64,000 nt of DNA from a virus (IMGVR_UViG_3300023174_000038:248001-312000), one strand, 5' to 3'. Counted from the stretch's first letter, positions 7,150 to 16,180 are shown. The notes: generated by a model from the sequence alone, not told the origin. Program-made: numbers and translations.

Positions 7150-7553
7150 TTTTTTACCTTTATGCTATCTAAATATTCATTTACATTTCCATATAAACTA
7201 ATCATCATGGCAATTTTGCTATCATAAAAACGTATATAGGGAAAACTTTTCTTTCCATCTTTATTTACCCCCATAAAGTAGGGGCATTTGATTTTTTTAT
7301 TAAGCTCTAATAGATAGGCATGATATTGAACTTCAGGTTGTAGTTTCAATTCGTACTGGTAAAATTCTATTTCTGCTGTTCTGAATGCTAGGTCACCTAC
7401 ATCAGTTAGTCGTAGACCGTCTTGGCGCCCAGTCATCCACCATTTAAATAGTAGATTATCTACTGAGATGTTTTTTTCTTGGAGTAATGAATTAGGAAGT
7501 TGAGCCAATACAACTTCTGTTATAGTTTCTTTAAGTGTCTTACGCTTACTCAT
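7146..7553 (-). CDS. hypothetical protein
   Basis: A 135-residue protein, starting MSKRKTLKETIT. Internal features: WWMTGRQDGLRLTDVG and IRFYDSKIAMMISLYG. The ATG at 7553 lies inside the end of the upstream gene (GATGAGTAA), which argues for coupling and against a TTG four codons earlier. Function unknown. Confidence 0.65.
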   Translation of the reverse strand: MSKRKTLKETITEVVLAQLPNSLLQEKNISVDNLLFKWWMTGRQDGLRLTDVGDLAFRTAEIEFYQYELKLQPEVQYHAYLLELNKKIKCPYFMGVNKDGKKSFPYIRFYDSKIAMMISLYGNVNEYLDSIKVKK

Positions 7554-7839
7554 CTGGGTAGACAACTCTACCGGAGTTCATAAACACCACTGTGAATTTA
7601 TCTGTTTTAAATTGTAAATTCAATTTACGACATAAATTACGTGCATGTCCTGGATTACTAAAACTAGTCTTTTTGTACTTAGGTGTTGCTTCGTTATCTA
7701 AGTAATGTTGGCTTTTTAAATTAATAGGTTGACCGTCATAAAATACAGCCCATATACCTGCGGCTTCTACTATTTGGTCACATTTGTATGTTACTTTGTC
7801 TACTAGTTCAAGTAATACTTTAGGTTGTGTTCTACTCAT
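7546..7839 (-). CDS. hypothetical protein
   Basis: Ninety-seven residues with IWAVFYDGQPINLKS and SNPGHARNLCRKLN. The neighbouring gene at 8039-8500 has the related pattern WFVLQQGIEKIAVF, so the two may share a small fold. Coupled to both neighbours by overlap. Function unknown. Confidence 0.65.
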   Translation of the reverse strand: MSRTQPKVLLELVDKVTYKCDQIVEAAGIWAVFYDGQPINLKSQHYLDNEATPKYKKTSFSNPGHARNLCRKLNLQFKTDKFTVVFMNSGRVVYPDE

Positions 7840-8039
7840 TAAAATCTACCACCATTCATTTCTACTTGAAATACTGGTTCTACAGTCGTTGTATTTTGTA
7901 ACAATTCGTAGTTATCTGCAAGTAGCTTAGTTAACTCATCTCGCAATCCGCGGGCATCACTTATGGGAATAACCACATCTCTTCCCTGTTTAGTTTCTAT
8001 TAGGGATACTTTGTCCACAAATCGCTTAATATGTATCAT
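7839..8039 (-). CDS. conserved T4-like hypothetical protein
   Basis: Sixty-six residues: ISDARGLRDELTKLLADNYE in the middle and VEMNGGRF at the end. It shares one base with each neighbour (TAATG type), so it is in one operon with 8039-8500. Similar small proteins are common in T4-like aquatic phages; function unknown. Confidence 0.7.
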   Translation of the reverse strand: MIHIKRFVDKVSLIETKQGRDVVIPISDARGLRDELTKLLADNYELLQNTTTVEPVFQVEMNGGRF

Positions 8040-8500
8040 TAGTTATTTATCATGCTTTTTGCTTCATCTTCTGTTTTGTACGGACCTTGATACGGATAAC
8101 GTTGAATAAAGATGTATTTAGGGCAAAAAACTGCTATTTTTTCAATTCCCTGTTGCAATACAAACCATCCTGCGGCATGATAACATTTACTTTTAGTACC
8201 TGTTGTAAACAAATGTAATTTACGTTTAATATCTAACATACTATTAAAAACTTTACCTGTTGTAGGATATACCTTAAAGGGCAAGTCATGTTTAGTTTTA
8301 TCTGCTTTTTGTACAGTTTCAAACTCAATATTTGTTTTACGTTTGATAGCTGTAGTGTTTTTATAATGGCTTTTATTACCATTCAACTTGACTTCAAATC
8401 CAGATCCGTCAGCTAATACATTACCGACTTTTTCTTTACCATCTGTAACAATCCAGAATTGATTTTTAACTACGGGTTTAGCAATTAGTGTTTTTGTCAT
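8039..8500 (-). CDS. conserved hypothetical protein
   Basis: A 153-residue basic protein: MTKTLIAKPVVKNQFWIVTD, then KVYPTTGKVFNSMLDIKRKL and a C-terminal YPYQGPYKTEDEA. It is the first gene after the promoter at 8519-8548, with SD GAGGAAT. It heads an operon of at least five overlapping genes running to 6982. Function unknown. Confidence 0.7.
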   Translation of the reverse strand: MTKTLIAKPVVKNQFWIVTDGKEKVGNVLADGSGFEVKLNGNKSHYKNTTAIKRKTNIEFETVQKADKTKHDLPFKVYPTTGKVFNSMLDIKRKLHLFTTGTKSKCYHAAGWFVLQQGIEKIAVFCPKYIFIQRYPYQGPYKTEDEAKSMINN

Positions 8501-8518
8501 TTTTTATTCCTCTGTGTA

Positions 8519-8548
8519 AGTATAACATCATTTAAATGTATTTGTCAA
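8519..8548 (-). promoter_or_regulatory. sigma70-type early promoter
   Basis: TTGACA (8548-8543), 18-nt spacer, TATACT (8524-8519), then an 18-nt leader with GAGGAAT before the ATG at 8500. Confidence 0.75.
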
Positions 8549-8816
8549 CCTTTGTACCTAAACTATATAGATATTGGTACTCTTGGTATTCCCTAGTAAG
8601 TTTTAATGATTCATAGCGGTTTACTTCTTGGATATGTTCCTGGAATATTCTATCCTGAGATAACCGTCTGTCTAATTGTAATTTTAATATTTTATCCTTT
8701 TCCCGATCAGAATCCCGTTTGATATCGTTTTTCTTTGTTGTTTCAACGATATCCTTTAGCATATTATACCGTAAGGTATAATTAAGTAACGGAGTGGGAG
8801 CGGCTATCTTGTTCAC
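8532..8816 (-). CDS. coiled-coil hypothetical protein
   Basis: Ninety-four residues, strongly charged and helical (KKNDIKRDSDREKDKILKLQ), probably coiled coil. The GTG start overlaps the TGA of the upstream gene (GTGA). Function unknown. Confidence 0.6.
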   Translation of the reverse strand: MNKIAAPTPLLNYTLRYNMLKDIVETTKKNDIKRDSDREKDKILKLQLDRRLSQDRIFQEHIQEVNRYESLKLTREYQEYQYLYSLGTKVDKYI

Positions 8817-9028
8817 TCTATGCCAAAATGCTTCTTAATTGCAAGTTTTACTTGCATTATGCTACCTTGATGTTGCGCTAAATCAAAAGTAGTATGTACA
8901 TGTGGGCTAACTACATTACCTGTTATGTCAATGCAGTCACGTACTATTATATCAGCAAATCTACCTATGTCAAATGTACCATCAGTAATGCATCTCTCTG
9001 CTATCTCTTTAATTTTTTCATTATCCAT
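8813..9028 (-). CDS. small hypothetical protein, FAxLIxxxC paralogue family
   Basis: Seventy-one residues with IGRFADIIVRDCIDI and C-terminal VKLAIKKHFGIE. It is paralogous to the genes at 1685 and 1908, though 6 kb away. Function unknown. Confidence 0.65.
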   Translation of the reverse strand: MDNEKIKEIAERCITDGTFDIGRFADIIVRDCIDITGNVVSPHVHTTFDLAQHQGSIMQVKLAIKKHFGIE

Positions 9029-9040
9029 TTTAATCCTTTA

Positions 9041-9280
9041 TTAAGTAAAGGGTCTTATATCCTTGTGTTTAACAATTATAACCCTATGTATTACATCTTT
9101 ATATTTAATAGGCAAATCCAAGTGTATAGTAATTCTTGGACCTTCAAGTTCATTAATTAGTGTATCATTGCCTACTGTGCCCACAAACGGAATCTTATTC
9201 CATTTACCGATAACACGGTCACCGATACTGTATTTACCCGAGTATCGGTTTGCTTTGAAATATTCTGCTAAACTTGGCAT
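9041..9280 (-). CDS. conserved T4-like hypothetical protein
   Basis: Seventy-nine residues: MPSLAEYFKANRYSGKYSIG, RVIGKWNKIPFVGTVGNDT and ITIHLDLPIKYKDVIH. Short beta-strands around GDRVxGxW suggest a small beta-barrel like SH3. Conserved-looking in T4-like phages. Function unknown. Confidence 0.7.
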   Translation of the reverse strand: MPSLAEYFKANRYSGKYSIGDRVIGKWNKIPFVGTVGNDTLINELEGPRITIHLDLPIKYKDVIHRVIIVKHKDIRPFT

Positions 9281-9477
9281 TATAACATAAACTGCTTTAG
9301 CAAATCACATGCTAAAGACAAGTCCTCTACGATAGGTTCATCAAGCATTTTTCTATATTCTATGATAATTTCCATAGCATAAGCTTGATCCTCATCATTC
9401 AATGTGTTCCACCATTCAAATAATTCATGAGGATTCTTATTTAAAATATATTGAAGGTTTTTGTAATCTCGTGTCAT
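9280..9477 (-). CDS. small acidic hypothetical protein
   Basis: Sixty-five residues: HELFEWWNTLNDEDQAYAME. Helical and acidic. It starts 2 nt after the stop of RNase H, so it is in the same operon; SD GGAG lies within the RNase H end. Function unknown. Confidence 0.65.
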   Translation of the reverse strand: MTRDYKNLQYILNKNPHELFEWWNTLNDEDQAYAMEIIIEYRKMLDEPIVEDLSLACDLLKQFML

Positions 9478-9478
9478 T

Positions 9479-10480
9479 TCATTCTCCTAATTTTCCCTTA
9501 TAAGGATTGTTTAACCATTTTGCATATGTATCTGCTTGTTCACTAATCTTAGTCAACTCATATTTGCCACAAAATTTCATAAAGTGAATTCCCACTTGAG
9601 GAGTAACAGTTGTACGAACACCCTGACAAATGTTTGTATCTACTGATTGTTTAACTTCATCCGGCTGACAAGTCAAATCAATCAATATACGATTACGTTC
9701 ATAGTCATCACGTACACGATGTTCTACTCCATTGTGATCGGACCAGCGTTGCAACATCATGTTGTTCCACAAATATCCTTTTTTGTTACGGTCAGCATAA
9801 GCTTCCATTAAACCTACTTTGTTTTTACTACCTTTACTACGCACCCCGGGAAAAGCAGAAAATACATTGTCAGTTGCGTCTCCTCGCATGGTCTTCTCAA
9901 ATAAAATATATTGGGGGTCACCTAACAGTTTGGGTTCCCCTGTTTTTTTATCTTTAACAATACGACCTTTGTCATCAAAATAACCTTCAACCGTAATCAA
10001 TTGATTAGTGATACCATTATATTGTTTCACATTTTCTGTAATGAGTTGGATGTAATCGCTATCGCTTGAAATAATAAAATGTTCATCTTCTGGATGCAAG
10101 TGAATAAAACGTGCAATCAAATCATCAGCTTCTGCTTTAGGATCACGCAGTACACTTACGTTAGTTTTTTCACGCAAGAAAATTGTGAACTTTTCATACG
10201 TTTCCCAAAAAAGTTCGTTTTCTTCTTTCTCTGCTTGTGTTTGTGATTGTGCATCTACTACACGATTCTTTTTATAGGGCTCGTAATAGTCCTTACGCCA
10301 ACTTCTGCCTTCTAAGCAAAACACAACGTGGTCAATGCCAAATTTACGAACGATTTGATTACATGATGCTAATGTAAGATGTAGTGCCATGCCCACTTTC
10401 TCCCACGGATCACTATTACGTGAAGCAACGTGACGGGCACGGAAGAATGTATTTGCTGTATCGATTAATGCGTATTTCAT
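9479..10480 (-). CDS. rnh: RNase H / 5'-3' flap exonuclease, T4 Rnh-like
   Basis: A 333-residue FEN1-superfamily nuclease. It removes RNA primers and 5' flaps during lagging-strand synthesis. Metal-binding acidic residues are visible at D7 (ALIDTAN), E117-D119-D120 (EADDLI), D140/D142 (SSDSDYI) and D201/D204 (RGDATDN, start of the helix-hairpin-helix). T4 RNase H is about 305 residues. The ATG lies exactly 6 nt after the TATAAT of its promoter and has no SD, so its early mRNA is probably leaderless. Confidence 0.9.
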   Translation of the reverse strand: MKYALIDTANTFFRARHVASRNSDPWEKVGMALHLTLASCNQIVRKFGIDHVVFCLEGRSWRKDYYEPYKKNRVVDAQSQTQAEKEENELFWETYEKFTIFLREKTNVSVLRDPKAEADDLIARFIHLHPEDEHFIISSDSDYIQLITENVKQYNGITNQLITVEGYFDDKGRIVKDKKTGEPKLLGDPQYILFEKTMRGDATDNVFSAFPGVRSKGSKNKVGLMEAYADRNKKGYLWNNMMLQRWSDHNGVEHRVRDDYERNRILIDLTCQPDEVKQSVDTNICQGVRTTVTPQVGIHFMKFCGKYELTKISEQADTYAKWLNNPYKGKLGE

Positions 10481-10486
10481 GTTTGT

Positions 10487-10515
10487 ATTATATACTACTA
10501 TTTAAATTATTTCAA
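10487..10515 (-). promoter_or_regulatory. sigma70-type promoter giving a probable leaderless mRNA
   Basis: TTGAAA (10515-10510), 17-nt spacer, TATAAT (10492-10487), then 6 nt and the rnh ATG. The expected +1 is the A of the ATG. Confidence 0.75.
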
Positions 10516-11298
10516 TTGAATTTGGGCAGTTGTCAATCGGGCAAAAACGTCATCACCAAATGTCCAATTCTCAGGCATACTTGTTTGCATATCCAATTCA
10601 TTGTCAAGCAATTCAGCTTCCTCATTAGTAATCAATACAATAGCCAAATTGTTTTTAATCATTTGTGCTACTTCGGTTACGCTACGTTTTTCCATAGTCA
10701 TTGTAACCGCTTGATTATAAATTAAAATACAAGGAACAATATGTTCACGGTAAGTATTCTCTTTAGTGCGTTTTACTGATTCACCAATTGTAATTAAATG
10801 GTCAATACTATCACCCTCAAGCAATGCCCTAGTGTTCTCTAGACCAAATCCATCTTCACTGTCAATAAAGTATTTGAAACGTTTGGCAATCTTTTCAAAG
10901 ATATTACGTTCGGATACTTCACGTGGAATTGGTTTGATAGCTTGACCACGAACCTTACGTACAATAGTTTGTATAGCTTCAATAGTACCAACAATGACCC
11001 AAAAGTTTTCAAGTATATCACCATCAAAAGGGATATTAATAAAGTCTTTTGCATCTTTGCGTGATTCGGAACGTTTACCTGTTTTTTCAGTAAATCCTTG
11101 ACCAAGAATTTGTTTACGCATTTCGGCAACATCTTCTGGACGTGCAAGCCAACCCACGGTATAGTGGTTCTTTTTGATTTCACACTTTACACCGTTGTTA
11201 GTATAAAGTACACAGTTGTTTTGTTCCTCGTAAACACGATCGGTATACCCACGTTCCTCACATGAGTTTTTGAACAGTTTGAATGATATAGCTGCCAT
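10507..11298 (-). CDS. hypothetical protein
   Basis: A 263-residue soluble protein with its own strong promoter. Visible segments: VGWLARPEDVAEMRKQIL, FWVIVGTIEAIQTIVRKVRG and LAIVLITNEEAELLDNEL. No motif I recognise. It sits just upstream of rnh, so a replication-related or early takeover role is possible; this is inference. Confidence 0.7.
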   Translation of the reverse strand: MAAISFKLFKNSCEERGYTDRVYEEQNNCVLYTNNGVKCEIKKNHYTVGWLARPEDVAEMRKQILGQGFTEKTGKRSESRKDAKDFINIPFDGDILENFWVIVGTIEAIQTIVRKVRGQAIKPIPREVSERNIFEKIAKRFKYFIDSEDGFGLENTRALLEGDSIDHLITIGESVKRTKENTYREHIVPCILIYNQAVTMTMEKRSVTEVAQMIKNNLAIVLITNEEAELLDNELDMQTSMPENWTFGDDVFARLTTAQIQLK

Positions 11299-11328
11299 AA
11301 AGTAGTCCGTAGTGCGATTTAATAGTTA

Positions 11329-11357
11329 ATTATAGCACCTTTTCCATTACTTGTCAA
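11329..11357 (-). promoter_or_regulatory. sigma70-type early promoter
   Basis: Perfect TTGACA (11357-11352), 17-nt spacer, perfect TATAAT (11334-11329). About 30 nt of leader before the ATG at 11298. Confidence 0.85.
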
Positions 11358-11376
11358 CTATGGGAGTGTTGTATTT

Positions 11377-11979
11377 TTACAACAAATTATCTGAGTAATA
11401 AGAAAATAACGTTGAGAAATGCTTTATATCTACATTACAATTAACATAAGAATAATTCCTAGTAGGATCTTTGTAGTTGAGTAAGGGTAAACAATGTTTT
11501 TGTTTTTTATGTTGATTTGCCAATTCCCCTTCAACCCATTCAGTCATGTCTCGGTCTTTACGAATAAAACTACTTACTGTGGGTGCCCTACTATCAATAT
11601 TCCAAACACCTACACCCAAATATTTCTTATCATTCAAATAGCTAGGTAAATTACCATTTTTAATTTCAGTCATTGTGTTGAAATAAAAATCTGCGCCATG
11701 GGAGCTTTTTGACTTTTCATAACCCCATCCATCAAACCAAGCAAGCTGTCTACCTAAACGTTCGCCCACAGCTTTTTCAGTATCCTCACCGGGTTCTGGA
11801 CAACTTTGACCAATCTTTAAGAATTCATATTCAATAAAACTTTTTCTATACATAACAGCATAAACATACATTTTACTGATTTGATTATCACGTAAAATTT
11901 GATATATCTTAGTGTGATGATCTATAGATCCCAAATCAAAATAAAAATCTGGATTATTTAACGAAATATTATTAAACAT
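11377..11979 (-). CDS. hypothetical protein, possible GIY-YIG-like fold
   Basis: A 200-residue protein. The stretch MYVYAVMYRKSFIEYEFLKI, then GQS...GERLGRQLAWFDGW, loosely follows the GIY-YIG pattern (YxY...KIG...R). A late glutamate is not obvious. It could be a small nuclease or an unrelated alpha/beta protein. It shares one base with the gene upstream (TAATG). Confidence 0.5.
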   Translation of the reverse strand: MFNNISLNNPDFYFDLGSIDHHTKIYQILRDNQISKMYVYAVMYRKSFIEYEFLKIGQSCPEPGEDTEKAVGERLGRQLAWFDGWGYEKSKSSHGADFYFNTMTEIKNGNLPSYLNDKKYLGVGVWNIDSRAPTVSSFIRKDRDMTEWVEGELANQHKKQKHCLPLLNYKDPTRNYSYVNCNVDIKHFSTLFSYYSDNLL

Positions 11980-12395
11980 TAACTTACCTCTGTTCTACCG
12001 TTACCTAAATCTTTTGTACGAATAACTCTTGCGTCACGGTTGTCAGGATCAGCAACCTGTTGTTCATACATCTCTAATGCTACATTCCGACATACTGTCT
12101 GAAACCACCGATCAACTATGATTACATCAGTATCATCTTCACGTTGCCTATATCCTGCTTTGATAAGATTCAATACAAACTTGTCATTGAAATCTAAATC
12201 AAATGCACCATCATTGATATTCTCAGGATTGATTTCTACTTTAGTAATAGCAATGTAGGGTTCACCTGCTGCCGTTGCTTTTTCTTTTTCTGTAAGCTCA
12301 GGTACCTGAGGCTTCTGTTGTTTAGGTTTAGGCTCTTTCTTAACAACAGGTTCAACCTCTTGCTTTTTAAATAAGTTTTTTAATTTTTCAAACAT
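11979..12395 (-). CDS. conserved T4-like hypothetical protein
   Basis: A 138-residue protein. A basic, disordered N-terminus (MFEKLKNLFKKQEVEP, KPKQQKP) leads to a conserved-looking core: AGEPYIAITKVEINPENIND, FDLDFNDKFVLNLIKAGYRQ and DRWFQTVCRNVALEMYEQQ. Proteins of this form are common in T4-like aquatic phages, without known function. Its start overlaps the 3' end of the UV endonuclease gene by 16 nt. Confidence 0.75.
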   Translation of the reverse strand: MFEKLKNLFKKQEVEPVVKKEPKPKQQKPQVPELTEKEKATAAGEPYIAITKVEINPENINDGAFDLDFNDKFVLNLIKAGYRQREDDTDVIIVDRWFQTVCRNVALEMYEQQVADPDNRDARVIRTKDLGNGRTEVS

Positions 12396-13405
12396 TTGTA
12401 TCTTTCATATAATTTAAAGCTGGCAAGATTTTTTGCCTTTGATTCACACATCATATCAAAATTATCAATAAATGTCAATGCCCAATCATTAACAGCATCG
12501 TTCCAATAATAATCGCTGTGTGCCCGAAGTTTCTGTTTACTATGTCCTGCTTCTATCAACGCACCATGAGAGGGTAACTGTGATCCGGGATGTCCGACAA
12601 GTACATCCTCACGGCTGACGGAGTAATGTAGAGTAGGACGAACACCGCGCCAACTATCAATAACCTTTTTAACCAGATCATCATTGGGGGAAATATATTC
12701 TCCCTCACGTATCCAGTTATGGTGTATATCAATAACTGTAGGGACGAGGTCAGATAACGATAAGCAGTCAGTAAGTCCATGTGTGTATTCCTCATTTTCT
12801 AGTGTTAGTGTGTTTCGTGCCTCAGGGCTTAATCTATTATAAACATCTCTGATACCTTGAGGACCTTTTCTACCAGAGATATGTACATTTACTTTGAAGT
12901 CTTGAAATGATTTGCCATAGCCCATCCAACGAACCATGTCAGTATGATATTCAAATTCTTCTATACTCTTATTTACTACCTCGTCACGGTCACTCGCTAA
13001 AACTACAAACTGATCGGGGTGAAATGATAGCCGAACATCATTTGCTCTAGCTGTTTCACCAATGGGTGCCATCCAACGTTCTAAGCTATTCTGTACATCG
13101 GTACTATGCCAAAATTCTTTGTAGCCATCCATAGTATAAAAACTAAACATATCACTAGTCAAGCGCACCATACGCAATTCGGGTTCCAATGTGGCAACAC
13201 GCTTAACCAATGCATGTGTATTCATAATGTTACGTTTAGCAACATCCATAATCTTTTCTTCTACTACACTACGATTATTACGCTTTGCCCACGCTTGTGT
13301 AGTGCCACCTGTGTTAAAGCCTTCTGCTGAAACAATCTCACCTTTATGATTGATTTCTGCCCATTTACAAGCAAAGCCGATGCGTTTGATAGATTGATTT
13401 GTCAA
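12380..13405 (-). CDS. uvdE: UV-damage endonuclease, UvdE/UVDE family
   Basis: TIM-barrel endonuclease that nicks DNA 5' of UV photoproducts. Motifs: RIGFACKW at the N-terminus, MVRLTSDMF, LSFHPDQFVVL (metal ligand His), VNVHISGRKG, LTLENEEY, VIDIHHNW and LPSHGALIEAGHS. These are the family's metal and lysine positions. An upstream in-frame ATG at 13447 lies inside the promoter, so I use the TTG at 13405 (341 residues). Light-damage repair fits a phage of sunlit waters. Confidence 0.85.
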   Translation of the reverse strand: MTNQSIKRIGFACKWAEINHKGEIVSAEGFNTGGTTQAWAKRNNRSVVEEKIMDVAKRNIMNTHALVKRVATLEPELRMVRLTSDMFSFYTMDGYKEFWHSTDVQNSLERWMAPIGETARANDVRLSFHPDQFVVLASDRDEVVNKSIEEFEYHTDMVRWMGYGKSFQDFKVNVHISGRKGPQGIRDVYNRLSPEARNTLTLENEEYTHGLTDCLSLSDLVPTVIDIHHNWIREGEYISPNDDLVKKVIDSWRGVRPTLHYSVSREDVLVGHPGSQLPSHGALIEAGHSKQKLRAHSDYYWNDAVNDWALTFIDNFDMMCESKAKNLASFKLYERYKCLKN

Positions 13406-13421
13406 AGTAATAGTCCAAAGT

Positions 13422-13429
13422 GATAAATA
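13422..13429 (+). promoter_or_regulatory. late-promoter-like octamer GATAAATA
   Basis: GATAAATA on the plus strand, 55 nt upstream of the ATG at 13485. A plausible late promoter for the plus-strand cargo genes; it lies within the uvdE leader on the opposite strand. Confidence 0.45.
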
Positions 13430-13437
13430 ATAGATGT

Positions 13438-13466
13438 AGTGTAGCATACCTACGCAATAAAGTCAA
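13438..13466 (-). promoter_or_regulatory. sigma70-type early promoter of uvdE
   Basis: TTGACT (13466-13461), 17-nt spacer, TACACT (13443-13438) on the minus strand. Confidence 0.7.
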
Positions 13467-13484
13467 CTATTTACGGACAACTGA

Positions 13485-14810
13485 ATGAGATTTACCGAGA
13501 TTATAACTGAAAGCACTGATCTTATACCCTTTGCAGATGGGCATTTGGTTGCCAGTAACCATTTTATAAAAGATAGAAGTATCAAAAGAAATATATCTAT
13601 GGATAATATTTTACAGGTATTACATAAATTGGAAAAAACAAGAAAAGAAGAATTATTTAAAATGCCTTTTGTTAATTTTGTTGTAAAGGCCCCTCATCTT
13701 GGTATAGGTTTATCTAAACAAAAAGATTGGCATGGTGACATAGTATATGTAATTACTACCGCTCACGAAACTTTAAGAGTAGGTGATCTAGAAGATGTAT
13801 TTTATTTAGAAGAAGAAACTGGCACCAGACTCAAGGACCTAGCAAAAATTGCTACAAATATGCCGGATGCTGATTTTTGGTTAATACGTAAAGGTAGTGA
13901 TAAAACTGTTGGAAAACCTGTTAAAGAATTTGATCCTTCACGTATTGGTATTAAAGTTGTAAGAACTGATGTGCTTGACCCAAACTATCTTTATTATGTA
14001 ATGATGCATTTACACAATCAAGGACAATTTGCACGTATAGCAAATGGTACTACTAATTTAGTTAATATTACTGTAAATGATATTGCTAATATTCCATTAG
14101 GTCAACAAGGTATGACCGAAGCAGGTAGTCCGGCACAACAGGCTGCTATTGCTATTAATATGAAAAAACATCATAAAAAACCTAAATCAGAAAGCTTAAA
14201 TGAATTTGTATCTGATGATGGTGATGAAGAAGAATCACTACGCAAATATGCTAAGTTGTGGTATAACGGTGATGATACTACACAACAACAAGTTGAAAAA
14301 ATCTTAGCACGTATGGGTTGGGAAATTGGTGAGATAGAATCAGAAGAAGGCGGTGCATTTGTTGTACAGTCCGGTGATATGAATGGTGATAGTTACATTG
14401 GTTTCACTGTTAATGATTTAACTGAGAGTACGGAAAGGTATACAAAAATGAAAATAGAAGAACTAATTACTGAAGGCGAGAATTGGTCAAAGCACAATAA
14501 TCCAAGAGCAGGTGGTATGAGTAAAAAGTCTGTAAAGAGTTACCGCCGCAGTCATCCTGGTAGTAAGATTCAAACAGCAGTAACAACTAAACCAAGCAAA
14601 CTTAAAAAGGGTAGTAAGGCAGCAAAGCGCCGTGCTAGCTTCTGCGCTAGAATGCGTGGGATGAAGAAACATCGTACAGGTGCTAAAACAGCAAATGATC
14701 CAAACAGTAATATCAATAAAAGTTTACGTAGATGGCATTGTGAAAGCATTGAACAAATGCAAGAGTTAGTAATGTTAGCTGAACAAAAAATTAGGGATCT
14801 TAAGAAATGA
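13485..14810 (+). CDS. probable head-cargo polyprotein with capsid-targeting-like N-terminus and DUF6321-like domain
   Basis: A 441-residue mosaic. The N-terminus MRFTEIITES resembles the T4 capsid-targeting peptide ending in a prohead-protease site (I-T-E/S). Further (I/L/M)-x-E sites separate blocks: GMTEAGS near 206, SLNEFVS, DLTES and ELITEG near 325. The block before ELITEG (LRKYAKLWYNGDDTTQQQVE) is a small acidic domain. The C-terminal block (HPGSKIQTAVTTKPSKLKKG ... FCARMRGMKKH ... RRWHC) looks like DUF6321, a basic likely nucleic-acid-binding domain. Next gene starts by ATGA overlap. Packaging and cleavage are inferred. Confidence 0.7.
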   Translation: MRFTEIITESTDLIPFADGHLVASNHFIKDRSIKRNISMDNILQVLHKLEKTRKEELFKMPFVNFVVKAPHLGIGLSKQKDWHGDIVYVITTAHETLRVGDLEDVFYLEEETGTRLKDLAKIATNMPDADFWLIRKGSDKTVGKPVKEFDPSRIGIKVVRTDVLDPNYLYYVMMHLHNQGQFARIANGTTNLVNITVNDIANIPLGQQGMTEAGSPAQQAAIAINMKKHHKKPKSESLNEFVSDDGDEEESLRKYAKLWYNGDDTTQQQVEKILARMGWEIGEIESEEGGAFVVQSGDMNGDSYIGFTVNDLTESTERYTKMKIEELITEGENWSKHNNPRAGGMSKKSVKSYRRSHPGSKIQTAVTTKPSKLKKGSKAAKRRASFCARMRGMKKHRTGAKTANDPNSNINKSLRRWHCESIEQMQELVMLAEQKIRDLKK

Positions 14811-16180
14811 ATTTTGTAGAACTATTTGAGGGTACAACACCCAAATTACCGGGTGCTGTAGGTGGCATCAAAGTTATGAGTATGGATCAATTCCTTGCTC
14901 AATCGGGTGATGAACCGGAAGAAAAAATAGATGAAATGTCTTCCGAAGAATTAGATAAAATGTCCCCTGAACAATTAGCACAGTTTACACATAAGGCTAG
15001 AACTGATAAAGCTAAGGTAGATCCCAAAACAATTGATCAGGCTTATGGTAAAAGTATGGATATAATGTTTCCGGATCGTAAAAAATCAGAACATAATAAA
15101 CAACAAGGTGTGGCGGAAGCAACCAAACTTCCAGCACAAACACGTGAACTAAAGGGTCAAGAACTAGATGATTACTTAGATAGAATTCGTAATCGTGAAA
15201 AGGGTAAAACAGACAAATATAAACTACCTTACATCCATCGGTCAAGTGTAGTAAAATACTACAATGAAGAAGGTAAACGCTACGATACAGACCAAATCAA
15301 AACAGCATTAGGCGTTCGTCCAAAGAAACTTCTTAAACAAAATGAGAAGATGAAACATAGTAATGGTGAACTAGAACAATTCTATAACATTGGTTTTGCC
15401 GCATTAGTTGGTATCGCACTAGACGAAGGAACTAACGAACTAATTGTAGTTAATACATGTCCGGGTGCTGGATCATGTAAAGTAGATTGTTTTGCTATGA
15501 AGGGAGGCAAAGTACAATTTGAAGGTCCTTGGTTAAGCGACGGAAGAATTCTTACATTCTTATTGAATGATCCAGATGGTTTCTTTAATCAATTAAGTGC
15601 AGAAATCACAAAAGAAGAAAAACAAGCACAAAAAGGTGGTTACAATTTAACTATTCGTTGGCATGATGCTGGTGATTTCTTTAGCCCAGAATATATGGAT
15701 CTAGCATTTAAGTTGGCGGCTGCCCATCCTGATGTTAAATTCTACGCTTATACAAAGATAGCCGATGCGGCATTAGGCCAAAAGCCAAGTAACTTTATTG
15801 TTAACTGGAGTGAAGGTGCAAGCACTAGCCAAGAGAAACAAGTTAAAGCACAGGATGCTAATTTAGATAAAACTAAAAATAGTCGTATTGTTCCAAGTAA
15901 GTTATTCTATGACTTGTTAAAGAAAGATAAGGATGGTAAGTTAGATAAAACTGCCGACGGTGCATGGCAACCACGTGATGCAGCCGCATTGGAAGAATTG
16001 AAAGATAGATTAGCGGCCGCATATAATCTAAAACGTGATAGTATCATTGATTACAATGAGATGATGGCCACCCCACAAAAGAATAACATTAAGAAATGGA
16101 ATGTTATTATTGCTCCGGGTGAGGGCGATATCAGTGCTAATAGACAAGATGTATTATCAACATTATTATTGAAACACTAA
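14807..16180 (+). CDS. GP88-like domain protein with capsid-targeting-like N-terminus
   Basis: A 457-residue protein. N-terminus MNFVELFEGT carries an L-F-E/G site; QQGVAEATKLP near residue 105 carries V-A-E/A. The C-terminal 330 residues match the phage gene-product-88 domain: VNTCPGAGSCKVDCFAMKGG (three clustered cysteines), IRWHDAGDFFSPEYMDL and DVKFYAYTKI. Function of GP88 is unknown; the cysteine cluster may bind metal. It overlaps the previous cargo-like gene by 4 nt. Packaging is inferred. Confidence 0.75.
   Translation: MNFVELFEGTTPKLPGAVGGIKVMSMDQFLAQSGDEPEEKIDEMSSEELDKMSPEQLAQFTHKARTDKAKVDPKTIDQAYGKSMDIMFPDRKKSEHNKQQGVAEATKLPAQTRELKGQELDDYLDRIRNREKGKTDKYKLPYIHRSSVVKYYNEEGKRYDTDQIKTALGVRPKKLLKQNEKMKHSNGELEQFYNIGFAALVGIALDEGTNELIVVNTCPGAGSCKVDCFAMKGGKVQFEGPWLSDGRILTFLLNDPDGFFNQLSAEITKEEKQAQKGGYNLTIRWHDAGDFFSPEYMDLAFKLAAAHPDVKFYAYTKIADAALGQKPSNFIVNWSEGASTSQEKQVKAQDANLDKTKNSRIVPSKLFYDLLKKDKDGKLDKTADGAWQPRDAAALEELKDRLAAAYNLKRDSIIDYNEMMATPQKNNIKKWNVIIAPGEGDISANRQDVLSTLLLKH

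Noticed and set aside
13405-13447. ATG at 13447 as start of uvdE
   Set aside because: It lies between the -35 and -10 boxes of a good sigma70 promoter, so it cannot be on that transcript.
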